64,000 nucleotides of DNA. It comes from Chloroflexi bacterium HGW-Chloroflexi-2 (GTDB taxonomy: Bacteria > Chloroflexota > Anaerolineae > Anaerolineales > Anaerolineaceae). Location of the stretch: positions 62,001-126,000 of the forward strand of contig PHBY01000008.1 in NCBI GenBank assembly GCA_002840735.1, given 5' to 3'. Made by a program: the position numbers and the translations under genes. Below are positions 1 to 8,853 of this stretch, piece by piece; position 1 is the first letter of the stretch, and each line of letters opens with the position of its first letter. The notes beneath the pieces are model-generated. The model was not told where the DNA came from, searched no databases, and was given only the letters and a program-made list of their open reading frames with translations.

Positions 1-756
1 TAAAAGATCTTCTTGATAAAGGAGTCTCAAAACAAACAAAACATCCACCTGATAAAACAAGGGGAAATTTAGCTTATACCAGATTGGATGTGTTTTTTTC
101 TCAACCTGGCTGGGTTGGTTGTCCATGATCAGATTCACATTTTCAAGCATGAACTCCAGACCACTTTGAATTGCCTGCTCAACAGTGGCAGATCGATCAG
201 CTTTGGGTATGGAGATTAATCCCCAAATCGATCGGGCAGCTCCCCAAACGCATGCCATTTGCCAGTTATACTCGCATTTACATTTTTCACCGAGCAAGCT
301 ATTGGAAGTTAAGCGAATCATGGATTGCAATCGTGTATCTTCCAGTTTTCCAGCGTATACACAATAACGGATGATATTTCCAAATAAGCAGGTAAAGCCG
401 CTGTTTTGGGTTTGGGTGTATTCCTCTGTAATTTTTTGGGTATTACTCAGCATGAACTCTGCAGCTGACTGGAAACGCGGTTTTTCAGGTTCACATAATA
501 ACTCTTCAAGCAGTATCATACTCCAGTGAGTACTGGTATATTTGGGTGTGTAATAATGTTGGGGATATTTCCAGCAGCCAGATTGAACTTGCTGGTTGAG
601 AATTGCAGGTACTGCTCCTGAAGATTGAATGGCTTCGTATGCCGCCTGGCATTCGGGATGGTTAGATGGGAGCTCTAACAAGTCCCGCATTGTTTTATAA
701 CGAATGGTGGCTGTGGGTGATTCCAATAACCAGTTAATGAATGGGTTCTCTTCCAA
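1..756 (-). CDS. Prenyltransferase/squalene-oxidase-repeat-like protein, partial (3' end outside window)
   Basis: The frame is open from a TTG start at 756 to the window edge, giving 252 residues. The start is chosen because GGAGGAG lies about 7 bases upstream and no ATG occurs in the first 22 codons. The protein is helical and rich in Trp and aromatic residues, with segments such as SGCWKYPQHYYTPKYTSTHW and CEYNWQMACVWGAARSIWG. These resemble the alpha/alpha-barrel repeats of squalene-hopene-cyclase-like proteins. It appears to be a distant paralogue of the broken gene at 46028-47033. It follows the transporter gene by only a few bases and is probably co-transcribed with it. Function is unknown; the family call is by pattern only. 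Confidence 0.72.
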   Translation of the reverse strand, partial: MEENPFINWLLESPTATIRYKTMRDLLELPSNHPECQAAYEAIQSSGAVPAILNQQVQSGCWKYPQHYYTPKYTSTHWSMILLEELLCEPEKPRFQSAAEFMLSNTQKITEEYTQTQNSGFTCLFGNIIRYCVYAGKLEDTRLQSMIRLTSNSLLGEKCKCEYNWQMACVWGAARSIWGLISIPKADRSATVEQAIQSGLEFMLENVNLIMDNQPSQVEKKTHPIWYKLNFPLFYQVDVLFVLRLLYQEDLL

Positions 757-760
757 GGCT

Positions 761-1756
761 TTACTCCTCCTGGGTAGAAACAGGTACCAATGGTCTTTTT
801 GCACTCGAATTCAGTTGTTTATTCTCAAACATTCTTAAGAATACCACACCAGACAGCGTGAAGATACCGCCAATCGCTTGAATTGTTGTCAATCGTTCCG
901 CCAGAAATATATAGGCAGTTACCGCTGTGAAGGCGGGTTCCATGGTTGCAATCAGATTGGCGATGCTGGATGGCAAATAGCTCAGGCTGACATTATAAAA
1001 TCCAAAACCTGCCAGGGTGGGAATCGCAGCCAGGAGAAATAAAATGATCCAGCCATCAAACCGGTTTCCCAGCCACATTAAGTCACTGGCCTGTACTGCC
1101 TTACCAATGAAAAAATCTCCAGGAATGAGATTGAAAAGCAAAAGGAAGATACCTGCAAACCCAAATGAATAGAATAAGGTTGTCCAGGGGGATAAACCCC
1201 GTTGAGAAGCTGAGCGACCCATTAAACTATAAGCAGCGTAGGAAAGACCAGATAAAACACCTGTCACAATCCCTGCAAAATTGGTATTCCACATGGTTGG
1301 TTCATATGCACCTGCCACCAGGACACAACCCCCTAAACTCAACACGACGGCGACAATTTTGATCCATGTCAGGCTTTCTTTCAGAATCCACCAACCCAGC
1401 AATACGGTAAATCCAGCGGAGCAATAAACCAATACGGTCGCCACAGCGGCTCCATTAATCGAGACCGATATTGTCCAGAATGAATTAAAGATCGCAACAA
1501 TTAATCCGAACCCGATCAAAAATCCGAGATGAGCGCTTTTTAGTTTAATTAACTGTTTATTGATGAACCAGAAAGCAGGGAGAAGGGTAGCAATAACAAA
1601 AACATTCCGCCAGAATGCCAGTATCAGAGCGGGTATCTCGTATGTCAAAGTCATATGCCGGATAATGATGGATGTGGTGGATAAAAAGAATGCGCCTGAG
1701 AGGGCAAAGAGATAACCACGGTTTATTTGTTTTAGTGCGATAGGTTGGGATGTCAT
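761..1756 (-). CDS. EamA/DMT-family transporter
   Basis: This 331-residue protein has about ten hydrophobic helices arranged as two EamA repeats, roughly residues 15-147 and 162-312. That matches the usual length and layout of drug/metabolite-superfamily permeases. The segments FWRNVFV in the first repeat and ATMEPAFTAVTAYIFLAERL in the second are typical of the fold. It should sit in the cytoplasmic membrane and export or exchange a small metabolite; the substrate cannot be read from sequence. It is the first gene of a pair with the partial gene at 1-756. The C-terminal 25 residues are polar and probably cytoplasmic. Confidence 0.9.
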   Translation of the reverse strand: MTSQPIALKQINRGYLFALSGAFFLSTTSIIIRHMTLTYEIPALILAFWRNVFVIATLLPAFWFINKQLIKLKSAHLGFLIGFGLIVAIFNSFWTISVSINGAAVATVLVYCSAGFTVLLGWWILKESLTWIKIVAVVLSLGGCVLVAGAYEPTMWNTNFAGIVTGVLSGLSYAAYSLMGRSASQRGLSPWTTLFYSFGFAGIFLLLFNLIPGDFFIGKAVQASDLMWLGNRFDGWIILFLLAAIPTLAGFGFYNVSLSYLPSSIANLIATMEPAFTAVTAYIFLAERLTTIQAIGGIFTLSGVVFLRMFENKQLNSSAKRPLVPVSTQEE

Positions 1757-1788
1757 TATCTTCTTCTTTGTGTTTTTAATTTTTCATA

Positions 1789-2466
1789 TCAATAAGGATT
1801 GAAAACTCTGAAATTTTTGGCAGAAGTAATCCGAATATTTTCATTTCGTGGGCTGAGTAAATAATTTTTGCCATTACGGTGTAGGATGGGAATACGATAC
1901 CGTTTCTGAATATATACTGCTCGCATTTCTTCGGATTTGACTGCATAGCTTTCCATCTCTTCTGGCCAGAGATTGAATAGCTCATCAAATGTCTGAATGA
2001 ATTCCTGCCGATACATATCGGATACCTGATCCAGATGACTGATCACCCAACATTGGTTTTCAAATTCCCATTCGTACGCCAACCCGATAAAGCGAAAGTC
2101 CGCGGTGACATAAGGAAAGAATGGAAATTGGCGACAACTGATTGTCCGGTAAGGGCGTTGGCAATCTTGAACACCCTTGCAAGCCAGTAAAACCATATTC
2201 TTGGGTAAATTATCAATCGATACCTCCTGAATCCCGTTTTCGGATTTACAATCATCCTTATTCCAAAGATGCCAGAGATCTGTGTGTTTTTGCAAGTATT
2301 CCCATTCGCTATCATAAGCCGCTGGGATCGCATGGCAAATATCGCAACAAAATGGAATTCCAAGTGGATGATGGGTTGCGCATTTCTTACCACAATCCAG
2401 CTCGCAGATGGGGGAAAGAAATGATCTATAAAGTTTATTGAAATTCAATTGCGGGTAATCGATCAC
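1789..2466 (-). CDS. Cysteine-rich protein, YkgJ-like metal-chelating pattern
   Basis: I place the start at the GTG at 2466, which overlaps the stop of the upstream gene as GTGA; an upstream TTG at 2508 is the alternative. The 225-residue product has one cysteine cluster near residues 21-44 (CxxxCxxxC, then CCDIC) and another further on containing CKGVQDCQRPYRTISC followed by RQFPF. The arrangement resembles the zinc/iron-chelating YkgJ family, in which cysteine pairs precede a C-R-x-F-P-F motif. No signal peptide is visible, so the product is probably cytoplasmic. It is coupled translationally to the cytochrome-like gene upstream. Function is unknown and the family assignment is tentative. 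Confidence 0.75.
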   Translation of the reverse strand: MIDYPQLNFNKLYRSFLSPICELDCGKKCATHHPLGIPFCCDICHAIPAAYDSEWEYLQKHTDLWHLWNKDDCKSENGIQEVSIDNLPKNMVLLACKGVQDCQRPYRTISCRQFPFFPYVTADFRFIGLAYEWEFENQCWVISHLDQVSDMYRQEFIQTFDELFNLWPEEMESYAVKSEEMRAVYIQKRYRIPILHRNGKNYLLSPRNENIRITSAKNFRVFNPY

Positions 2467-2810
2467 GAAGCCAATTTTAGCTGATCTTGCAAGTTTGGTG
2501 GGAACCAATTTAGAAATAAAAACTCATGGTGATTGAAAATGAACCATGGATTATTTGTTTCTCGAAATTCCTCAATTAATTGTTTAGCGCTCCCTGGGTC
2601 ACCCAGTCCTCGAATAGTTGCACCATTGACTGATCCCGCCAATAAGCCAGCATAGGAAGTCATGTTCAATCCTTCTTCTCTACGTTCGCCTCCATGACAA
2701 TTCAAGCAACGGGATTCGATGATAGGAAGCACATCATTAGAAAAGCTGACCAGGTTTTCTGTTGATTGTGTTTCCGTAATGGCATGGATGATCCGATTAA
2801 TCACTTCCAT
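2463..2810 (-). CDS. Small cytochrome c-like protein (planctomycete-type cytochrome domain)
   Basis: This 115-residue protein contains CLNCH, a CxxCH haem-attachment motif, in the context SRCLNCHGGERREEGLNMTS. That context is typical of the cytochrome c-like PSCyt1/planctomycete domain (C-x-x-C-H-G-G then a GL-x-M-x-S-Y segment). The start is firm because AAGGAGG lies just upstream of the ATG. The N terminus, MEVINRIIHAITETQST, shows no signal peptide, although c-type haem attachment normally happens outside the cytoplasm. The usual distal-methionine segment near the C terminus is also not evident. The gene overlaps the cysteine-rich gene downstream by four bases. It may be a decayed or repurposed cytochrome. 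Confidence 0.78.
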   Translation of the reverse strand: MEVINRIIHAITETQSTENLVSFSNDVLPIIESRCLNCHGGERREEGLNMTSYAGLLAGSVNGATIRGLGDPGSAKQLIEEFRETNNPWFIFNHHEFLFLNWFPPNLQDQLKLAS

Positions 2811-2923
2811 AGAACCTCCTTAATTTCAGATATTGCAAGATGTTTATTGATTTGAACTCAAACGAATGTATAAGGACGAAGTGAAACCGGAAAATTTGTA
2901 GTATATTTATCCCTCGAGGAAGC

Positions 2924-4765
2924 ATGAATTTAATCAATTTCGAAAACATTAGTCTGGGATTCGGTGGCGATTTATTACTGGATGAAGTAAATTTTCGCAT
3001 TAAAGACAATGAACGGATAGGCTTAATCGGCCGCAATGGAATGGGAAAAACATCTCTGATGAAACTGATCAATGGAGATTTGACAGAAGATTCAGGTATT
3101 GTGTCCCGTCAACAAGGTTTGCGCATAGCTTACCTTCCTCAGGAAGTGCCACAAGAGCTATCTGGCACTATTTATGAAATTGTAAAAAATGGACTGGCAG
3201 ACATGGTGTTTGATTGGTCCGAAGAAGAAATGGAATGGCAGTCAGATCTGCTGGTACAAAAAACACTCAGCCGCATGCAATTACTCCCTGAGATGGATTT
3301 CGATGTCCTCTCAGCCGGGATGAAACGCAGGGTTTTGTTGGCAAAAGGCTTGGTAGCGCAACCGCAACTTTTATTATTGGATGAGCCCACCAATCATCTG
3401 GATATCCAATCCATTTTGTGGCTGGAAGATTTCTTGTTGCGCTGGAATGGATCTTTGATTTTCGTCACGCATGACCGTGTTTTTCTGCAGAAGTTAACCA
3501 CGCGTATCGTTGAATTGGATCGTGGCAAGATTTTTGATTGGGATTGTGATTACCCAACCTTTTTACTGCGAAAAGAAGCTTACCTGAATGCAGAACAGAC
3601 CCAAAACGCATTGTTCGATCGCAAATTAGCGCAGGAAGAGCAATGGATTCGCAAAGGGATCGAAGCCCGCAGAACCCGTAACGAAGGTAGAGTACGCGCG
3701 TTGCAAAAATTGCGTGAAATTCGCAAGGAAAGGCGAGAAAAACCAGGAAAAGTGAATTTACAGATTCAGGAAGCCCGAAAATCTGGTAAGCTGGTGATAG
3801 AAGCTGAAGACGTCAGCTTTGGCTATTCAGACCAATTGATCATCAGAGATTTTTCTTTTATCCTGCAAAGGGGGGATAAATTAGGTATTGTCGGCCCCAA
3901 TGGCTCCGGAAAAACAACCCTCGTAAATTTATTAATTGGAAACCTAAAACCACTCAAAGGATTGATCCAATTTGGAACCAATCTGGAATGGGTTTATTTT
4001 GATCAATTACGCTCTCAATTGGATGAGAATCAGACCCTGTATGAAAATGTAGCCCAGGGACGGGATACTATCGCGATTAATGGTCAAAACCGGAATGTTT
4101 ATGGGTATCTTGAAGACTTTCTATTCACGAAAGAAAGGGTACATGCGCCTATTCATGTGCTTTCCGGAGGTGAACGCAACCGGTTGTTGTTAGCGCGTTT
4201 ATTTACCATGCCTGCTAATTTGTTGATTTTGGACGAACCCACCAATGATCTCGATCTGGAAACTTTGGAATTGCTTGAAAACTTATTGCTAGATTTCAAA
4301 GGCACATTTATTCTGGTCAGTCATGACCGCGCGTTTCTGAACAACCTGGTCACCAGTACTTTGGTCTTGGAAGGTGATGGGTTGGTGCGCGAATATATTG
4401 GTGGTTATGATGATTGGTATCAACAATCCCAGGAAATAATGAATAAAACCAATTTGGATTCCGAAACATCAAACCTATCCAACAAAAATCTAACAACTTC
4501 AGAAATTGGCATTCCAAAGAAGTTAAATTTCATGCAAAAGAAAAAATTGCAGGAAGAATTGGAGCAACTGCCGGGGAAAATAGAATTGTTAGAATCTGAA
4601 TATCAACAAACAATTCAAAAAATGTCCTCTTCAGAATTTTATAATCAGGATGAAAAAGCCATCACCGAAACTGCCAGTCGATTAAAATGGATCGAAGATG
4701 AAATAGCACATACTTATCAACGCTGGCAGGATGTCGAACATTTGCTTGCAGATAATGAAAATTAA
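2924..4765 (+). CDS. ABC-F family ATP-binding protein (Uup-like)
   Basis: The 613-residue protein has two complete ABC ATPase domains and no membrane segment, the hallmark of ABC-F proteins that act on ribosomes. Domain 1 has Walker A GRNGMGKTS (36-44), signature LSAGM (129-133) and Walker B ending DEPTNHLD. Domain 2 has Walker A GPNGSGKTT (324-332), signature LSGGERNR and DEPTNDLD. A basic inter-domain linker (about 245-290) matches the P-site tRNA interaction motif region. A charged C-terminal coiled coil after residue 530 matches the Uup C-terminal DNA-binding domain. The gene is divergent from the cytochrome-like gene and ends at a hairpin shared with the converging MFS gene. Confidence 0.95.
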   Translation: MNLINFENISLGFGGDLLLDEVNFRIKDNERIGLIGRNGMGKTSLMKLINGDLTEDSGIVSRQQGLRIAYLPQEVPQELSGTIYEIVKNGLADMVFDWSEEEMEWQSDLLVQKTLSRMQLLPEMDFDVLSAGMKRRVLLAKGLVAQPQLLLLDEPTNHLDIQSILWLEDFLLRWNGSLIFVTHDRVFLQKLTTRIVELDRGKIFDWDCDYPTFLLRKEAYLNAEQTQNALFDRKLAQEEQWIRKGIEARRTRNEGRVRALQKLREIRKERREKPGKVNLQIQEARKSGKLVIEAEDVSFGYSDQLIIRDFSFILQRGDKLGIVGPNGSGKTTLVNLLIGNLKPLKGLIQFGTNLEWVYFDQLRSQLDENQTLYENVAQGRDTIAINGQNRNVYGYLEDFLFTKERVHAPIHVLSGGERNRLLLARLFTMPANLLILDEPTNDLDLETLELLENLLLDFKGTFILVSHDRAFLNNLVTSTLVLEGDGLVREYIGGYDDWYQQSQEIMNKTNLDSETSNLSNKNLTTSEIGIPKKLNFMQKKKLQEELEQLPGKIELLESEYQQTIQKMSSSEFYNQDEKAITETASRLKWIEDEIAHTYQRWQDVEHLLADNEN

Positions 4766-4768
4766 TCA

Positions 4769-4799
4769 AAAAAGAGTTAGGATTATTCCAACTCTTTTT
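4769..4799. terminator. Bidirectional intrinsic terminator
   Basis: The arms AAAAAGAGTT (4769-4778) and AACTCTTTTT (4790-4799) form a perfect 10-bp stem with an 11-base loop. The A/T ends provide a U-tract on either strand. It lies between the convergent ABC-F gene, which ends at 4765, and the MFS gene, which ends at 4814, so it can serve both. Confidence 0.85.
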
Positions 4800-4813
4800 G
4801 TGAGCAATCAAAT

Positions 4814-6082
4814 TTAGATTCGAGTAACCTCTATCTCTTCCAATTCCCGCTTATTTGTTTCAGACGGGTTGAGGAAGAGGACAATTACGATGGGTACCAG
4901 AATAACCACAGCACCAACCACCCAGAACCACTCCATTGTTGGGAAGAGACTGAGTACATAACCAGTCAAGAGCGGTCCAATCACATAAGAAACACGGGCT
5001 ATGGTGGTAGTCCAACCCATGCAAGCACCTCGTCGTTCCGTGGGAAAGACTTCAGGAATGTAAACAACGATCCATGTGTAAGTAAAGGAAGTGAAAAACC
5101 CCATTAATACCGCAGCAACCGGTAGCAAAAATCCCTGCCCAAAACCCATCAATACCAAAACCATAGATAATCCAATACAACCTGAAATTAATGCAGGTTT
5201 GCGCCCGATACGATCCATGATCCAGCCACTTAGATATCCGCCGAGCATGGCTACGATCAGGGTCACCAGGAGTACCATGGACCATTGATTCAGGGTATAT
5301 CCTTTGATGGTCATAAAATAATAACCAGCCCAGAAATAAAAGAACTGATAAGTCAACCAGGCTAACCAGATGGATGAGGAAATGATGATATAACGGACGT
5401 CTTTCTTATCAATAACGCCCAGACCGAAGAAATGGTTCTTTCGGCTACCGTCTTTCCGTTCTGCCTTTATGGCCTCAAAGCGGCTGGTTTCCTTCATGAA
5501 TGCCCACATAATCAATACGGGAACCATGAAGATGAACATGATACCGTACATCCACTTCCAACTCAACCCCAGGGTATTCATCAGAAGGGGTGGAAAAACT
5601 GCTTGTAATGGAATTAATCCGATAATGTAAACTATGGCGATATATTTTGCCCGTTTTTCTGCTGGTGATTCCTCACTGACAGGAATTGTCCACATGTTGG
5701 ACACTGTCGCGAAGATTGCCAGCGTGTACATAATCATGAACCAGTGAATACTGGGGGTGAAATATAAAACGCCAAATGAAGACAATCCCATGATCAAAAT
5801 CAATAGCAATATGGAAAATTTGCGCCCTATAATATCTGTTAATCCATTTAATAAAACAATCAGGAATGTAAAAGCCAGATAAGCAGCCTCAAGATAGGAG
5901 AAATTGGATGCGGAAATTTTGTACTCTTCGAGAATGTAAGGGAGTGCTGTCGTTTTAATCGTGGATAAATATTGATCCATGACAGCCACTAATCCCATGA
6001 AAATAATCATGTACAACAGATAATTTCGACTACGTGTCTTTATGGCAATACTGGGTTTTACACCTTGTGAGATTGAACTCAT
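4814..6082 (-). CDS. MFS transporter, sugar/metabolite type
   Basis: This 422-residue protein has about 12 hydrophobic helices. The loop between helices 2 and 3 carries GLTDIIGRKFSI, a G-x-x-x-D-x-x-G-R-K/R match to the MFS signature, and the second half repeats it as GWIMDRIGRKPALI. PEVFPTERRG resembles the conserved PE-x-x-P-x-x-x-R-G segment of the sugar-porter/SV2-like group. It should be an inner-membrane secondary transporter; the substrate is not evident. A small inverted repeat lies just upstream of its start. Confidence 0.92.
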   Translation of the reverse strand: MSSISQGVKPSIAIKTRSRNYLLYMIIFMGLVAVMDQYLSTIKTTALPYILEEYKISASNFSYLEAAYLAFTFLIVLLNGLTDIIGRKFSILLLILIMGLSSFGVLYFTPSIHWFMIMYTLAIFATVSNMWTIPVSEESPAEKRAKYIAIVYIIGLIPLQAVFPPLLMNTLGLSWKWMYGIMFIFMVPVLIMWAFMKETSRFEAIKAERKDGSRKNHFFGLGVIDKKDVRYIIISSSIWLAWLTYQFFYFWAGYYFMTIKGYTLNQWSMVLLVTLIVAMLGGYLSGWIMDRIGRKPALISGCIGLSMVLVLMGFGQGFLLPVAAVLMGFFTSFTYTWIVVYIPEVFPTERRGACMGWTTTIARVSYVIGPLLTGYVLSLFPTMEWFWVVGAVVILVPIVIVLFLNPSETNKRELEEIEVTRI

Positions 6083-6115
6083 CTTTGTTTTCCTTCCTGA
6101 CAGTTAAATATAAAT

Positions 6116-6134
6116 ATACCTGTATTTCAGGTAT
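6116..6134. promoter_or_regulatory. Inverted repeat upstream of the MFS gene, candidate operator
   Basis: ATACCTG (6116-6122) and CAGGTAT (6128-6134) form a perfect 7-bp inverted repeat around a 5-base centre. It lies about 35-50 bases upstream of the MFS start on the minus strand, where a repressor site would be expected. No cognate regulator is adjacent. The rest of the 234-base gap up to 6317 shows no gene. Confidence 0.35.
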
Positions 6135-6316
6135 TTACTAAAAGTTTGGGTAAAGATTGATCAATAAAACATCCTTGAAAGGGTTAACCCATATTTTCTG
6201 TTTTGGTTATGCCCTCCATAACGAAACAAGCTAATTTTATAACCAAACCTGAAATTTGCAAAACGGAAACAGTTTTAGTTTACCAAGAATGATAAGAAGT
6301 ATTTAGTGACAAATCA

Positions 6317-7120
6317 TTACAGATGTTTTATATAAGCGTCTGGACTATTCAGAAAACCTCGCATAATTTCCACGTGTTGTAAGTCATCAAACGCGATCGG
6401 ACGGATCGGGACTTCATCAAAATTGAGGATCTCTGCATCTGGAAATGCCATCAAAATGGGTGAGTGGGTAGCAATAATGAATTGGGCATTCTCTGCCACC
6501 ATCTGTTTGATCAGCGTAATGAGGGTCAATTGGCGTAATGGAGAGAGAGGAGCTTCCGGTTCGTCCAGTAAATACAATCCATTCGGGACAAAACGAGATT
6601 GAAATAATTGTAAAAAACTCTCTCCATGCGATATATGATCCAGCGAATCGGATTTATTCTGCTTCATTCCGTACAATTCGCGCTGAAAAGGCGATTCAGC
6701 CAATTGCTGAGCCAGGGTTGAACGATGACTGGTTTGTTTTTGCATCTCCTCCAGCTCTGCTTGCATCTCCGCTCTTAATTGAGCCATGCGCCGGGCATAT
6801 CCAAAAAAATCTTCAGCCCGGAGAAAGAAACCTTTATGGGTACGTTTATTCCAGACAAGTTGAAGGTAATTGGCTAATTTCTTTACGGGTAGCATTGATT
6901 TGTCATTCTGAATATTTTCACTACCAACAACGATTGAACCAATAGCCATGGCAATGGTTTCAATCAGGGTGGATTTCCCAGATCCATTTTCTCCAACAAA
7001 AAAAGTTACCGGTGATTGGAAGTTGATACCGGGCAACTGTTGAATCAAGGGCAAATTGAACGGATAGGATGAAGGTGAATCTTCGAGACTCCTGATGTGA
7101 ACAGATCGTAAGTGAATCAT
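6317..7120 (-). CDS. AAA/ABC-type ATPase, COG3910-like
   Basis: The 267-residue soluble protein has Walker A GENGSGKST near residues 44-52. The Walker B and D-loop segment is YLLDEPEAPLS, and a late histidine switch appears in ATHSPILMAFP. A helical insertion rich in Gln, Glu and Arg sits between them (about 110-165). This arrangement matches stand-alone predicted ATPases of the COG3910/AAA_23 type rather than a transporter subunit. No nuclease domain or partner gene is adjacent. Its role is unknown; related proteins are often linked to DNA repair or defence, but nothing here shows that. It is divergent from the carboxypeptidase gene. Confidence 0.88.
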   Translation of the reverse strand: MIHLRSVHIRSLEDSPSSYPFNLPLIQQLPGINFQSPVTFFVGENGSGKSTLIETIAMAIGSIVVGSENIQNDKSMLPVKKLANYLQLVWNKRTHKGFFLRAEDFFGYARRMAQLRAEMQAELEEMQKQTSHRSTLAQQLAESPFQRELYGMKQNKSDSLDHISHGESFLQLFQSRFVPNGLYLLDEPEAPLSPLRQLTLITLIKQMVAENAQFIIATHSPILMAFPDAEILNFDEVPIRPIAFDDLQHVEIMRGFLNSPDAYIKHL

Positions 7121-7245
7121 GAATATACCTCAGGATGATTGTACTTTATTTTCAATAAGTGAATAAAAGGCGGGGGTGATTTTATTAAAGTGAATTTTTC
7201 AGGTTCTGATACAATCAAAGGATATTGACCATCCAAGGAGGAAAA

Positions 7246-8709
7246 ATGACAGAACAATCTCAACCTTCAGACCAAAAAGAGAAGGAAACAAAACCACAGG
7301 AAATCACCTCAAAAACACAACACAGCATCATCATTGATGGTAATAAATTGGAATACACGGTTACAGCCGGTACAATTATTTTAAAAGAAGAAAACGTGGA
7401 AAATGGTGAAGTAGCCAAAGCCTCAATTTTCTACATTGCATACACATTGGATGGGGTTGAAAATTCAGCAGATCGACCGGTAACCTTCTCTTTCAATGGA
7501 GGTCCCGGATCATCTTCTGTCTGGATGCATCTCGGGTTGTTAGGTCCTAAACGGGTGTTGTTCGATGATGATGGCAATCCATTACCACCACCTTATAAAC
7601 TGATCGACAACGAATTCACATTATTGTCTCATACCGACCTGGTTTTTATTGACCCTGTCAGCACCGGCTATAGCCGTACAGTACCAAAGGAAAAGCCTGA
7701 TCAATTCCATTCATTGAAAAAAGATGTCGAATCGGTGGGAGAATTCATTCGCTTGTGGACAACCCGCAACAACCGCTGGTCTTCTGCCAAATTCCTGATT
7801 GGAGAAAGCTATGGTACCACCCGCGCCGGTGGATTATCAGAATTCCTGCAAGCGCGCTATGGCATGTATTTGAACGGTATTATGTTGGTTTCCTCGATCC
7901 TTAATTTCATAACCGCCAGATTTACACCTGGTAATGATCTTCCCTTTATATTATTCCTGCCGACCTATGCAGCCACCGCCTGGTATCACAAGAAACTGTC
8001 TCCGGAATTACAGAAAGATCTGGGCAAAACACTGGCTCAGGTAGAAGAATTCGCTTCTGGAGAATATACCCTGGCATTGATGAAGGGAAATCGCCTGTCT
8101 GAGGGTGAACGCCAGCAAATCATTGAAAAATTAGCTTATTTCACCGGTCTCTCGAAAGAGTACGTTGATAAAACCAATCTGCGTATTGATATTCATCGTT
8201 TCACTAAAGAATTACGCCGATCAGAAGGGATCACAGTAGGTCGCCTCGATAGCCGTTACACTGGATTCGATAAAGATGGGGTAGGGGAATATTACGAGAG
8301 TGATCCATCCTATAATGCAATTTTAGGACCTTATACCGCGACCCTATATGATTATGTTCGTCGCGACCTGGGTGTGGAGCTCGATCGCCATTATGAGATC
8401 CTGATCAGTCTGTATCAATCCTGGAAGTATGACGAGCATGAAAATCAATTTGTTAATACAGCTGAACAATTGCGGACAGCGTTTCAATTGAATCCTGCAA
8501 TGAAGGTGATCGTATGCAACGGCTATTTTGATCTGGCGACCCCATATTTCGCGACCCGCTACACCTTTGATCATATAGAATTGCCTGCCGGGTTACAAAA
8601 GAATATTTGTATGACCTATTATCGATCCGGACATATGATGTACACCCACAAACCATCATTGTCTCAGGTAACACTGGATCTTAAAGAATTTATACAAAAG
8701 TCGATTTAA
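7246..8709 (+). CDS. Serine carboxypeptidase, peptidase family S10
   Basis: The start is the ATG at 7246, preceded by AAGGAGG with proper spacing; 487 residues result. The family S10 triad is visible as Ser188 in GESYGTTRAGG, Asp429 in CNGYFDLATP and His463 in YRSGHMMYTH. The oxyanion region is FNGGPGSSS at about 83-91, and the fold should be alpha/beta-hydrolase. The N terminus (MTEQSQPSDQKEKE) is hydrophilic with no signal peptide, so the enzyme is predicted to be cytoplasmic. It would remove C-terminal residues from peptides. The gene is monocistronic, between a divergent ATPase and a weak hairpin. Confidence 0.93.
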   Translation: MTEQSQPSDQKEKETKPQEITSKTQHSIIIDGNKLEYTVTAGTIILKEENVENGEVAKASIFYIAYTLDGVENSADRPVTFSFNGGPGSSSVWMHLGLLGPKRVLFDDDGNPLPPPYKLIDNEFTLLSHTDLVFIDPVSTGYSRTVPKEKPDQFHSLKKDVESVGEFIRLWTTRNNRWSSAKFLIGESYGTTRAGGLSEFLQARYGMYLNGIMLVSSILNFITARFTPGNDLPFILFLPTYAATAWYHKKLSPELQKDLGKTLAQVEEFASGEYTLALMKGNRLSEGERQQIIEKLAYFTGLSKEYVDKTNLRIDIHRFTKELRRSEGITVGRLDSRYTGFDKDGVGEYYESDPSYNAILGPYTATLYDYVRRDLGVELDRHYEILISLYQSWKYDEHENQFVNTAEQLRTAFQLNPAMKVIVCNGYFDLATPYFATRYTFDHIELPAGLQKNICMTYYRSGHMMYTHKPSLSQVTLDLKEFIQKSI

Positions 8710-8738
8710 CCATTCCGTTTTGTGAATCTATTAAATTA

Positions 8739-8763
8739 AGAGCCTGGAGACCATCCTGGCTCT
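8739..8763 (+). terminator. Weak hairpin after the carboxypeptidase gene
   Basis: AGAGCC (8739-8744) pairs with GGCTCT (8758-8763), and the stem can extend by GG/CC beyond a T-T mismatch. The following bases are only partly T-rich, so termination efficiency is uncertain. Confidence 0.4.
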
Positions 8764-8792
8764 CTTGTCATTGATAAAACACATGCTTTAAA

Positions 8793-8830
8793 AATTGTCA
8801 CAAATTAATCATATTTATATTGTGACAATT
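8793..8830. promoter_or_regulatory. Long inverted repeat upstream of the sulfur-relay cassette
   Basis: AATTGTCACAA (8793-8803) and TTGTGACAATT (8820-8830) are perfect 11-bp inverted arms separated by 16 AT-rich bases. The right arm also begins TGTGA-CAATTA-TCACT (8821-8836), which matches the CRP/FNR-type pattern TGTGA-N6-TCACA at nine of ten positions. The site lies just upstream of the predicted promoter, where an activator or repressor would bind. Confidence 0.5.
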
Positions 8831-8835
8831 ATCAC

Positions 8836-8853
8836 TTGTGAAAAGTTGCACAA
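8836..8853. promoter_or_regulatory. Rex-like operator
   Basis: TTGTGAAAAGTTGCACAA is an 18-base near-perfect palindrome that matches the Rex consensus TTGTGAA-N4-TTCACAA with one mismatch in the right arm. Rex proteins sense the NADH/NAD+ ratio and repress fermentation and redox genes. The site overlaps the predicted -35 element of the downstream cassette, so binding would block transcription. No rex gene is in the window. Confidence 0.5.

Noticed and set aside
2797-3072. Minus-strand frame across the divergent region and ABC-F start
   Set aside because: It lies opposite the firm N terminus of the ABC-F gene and lacks independent support.
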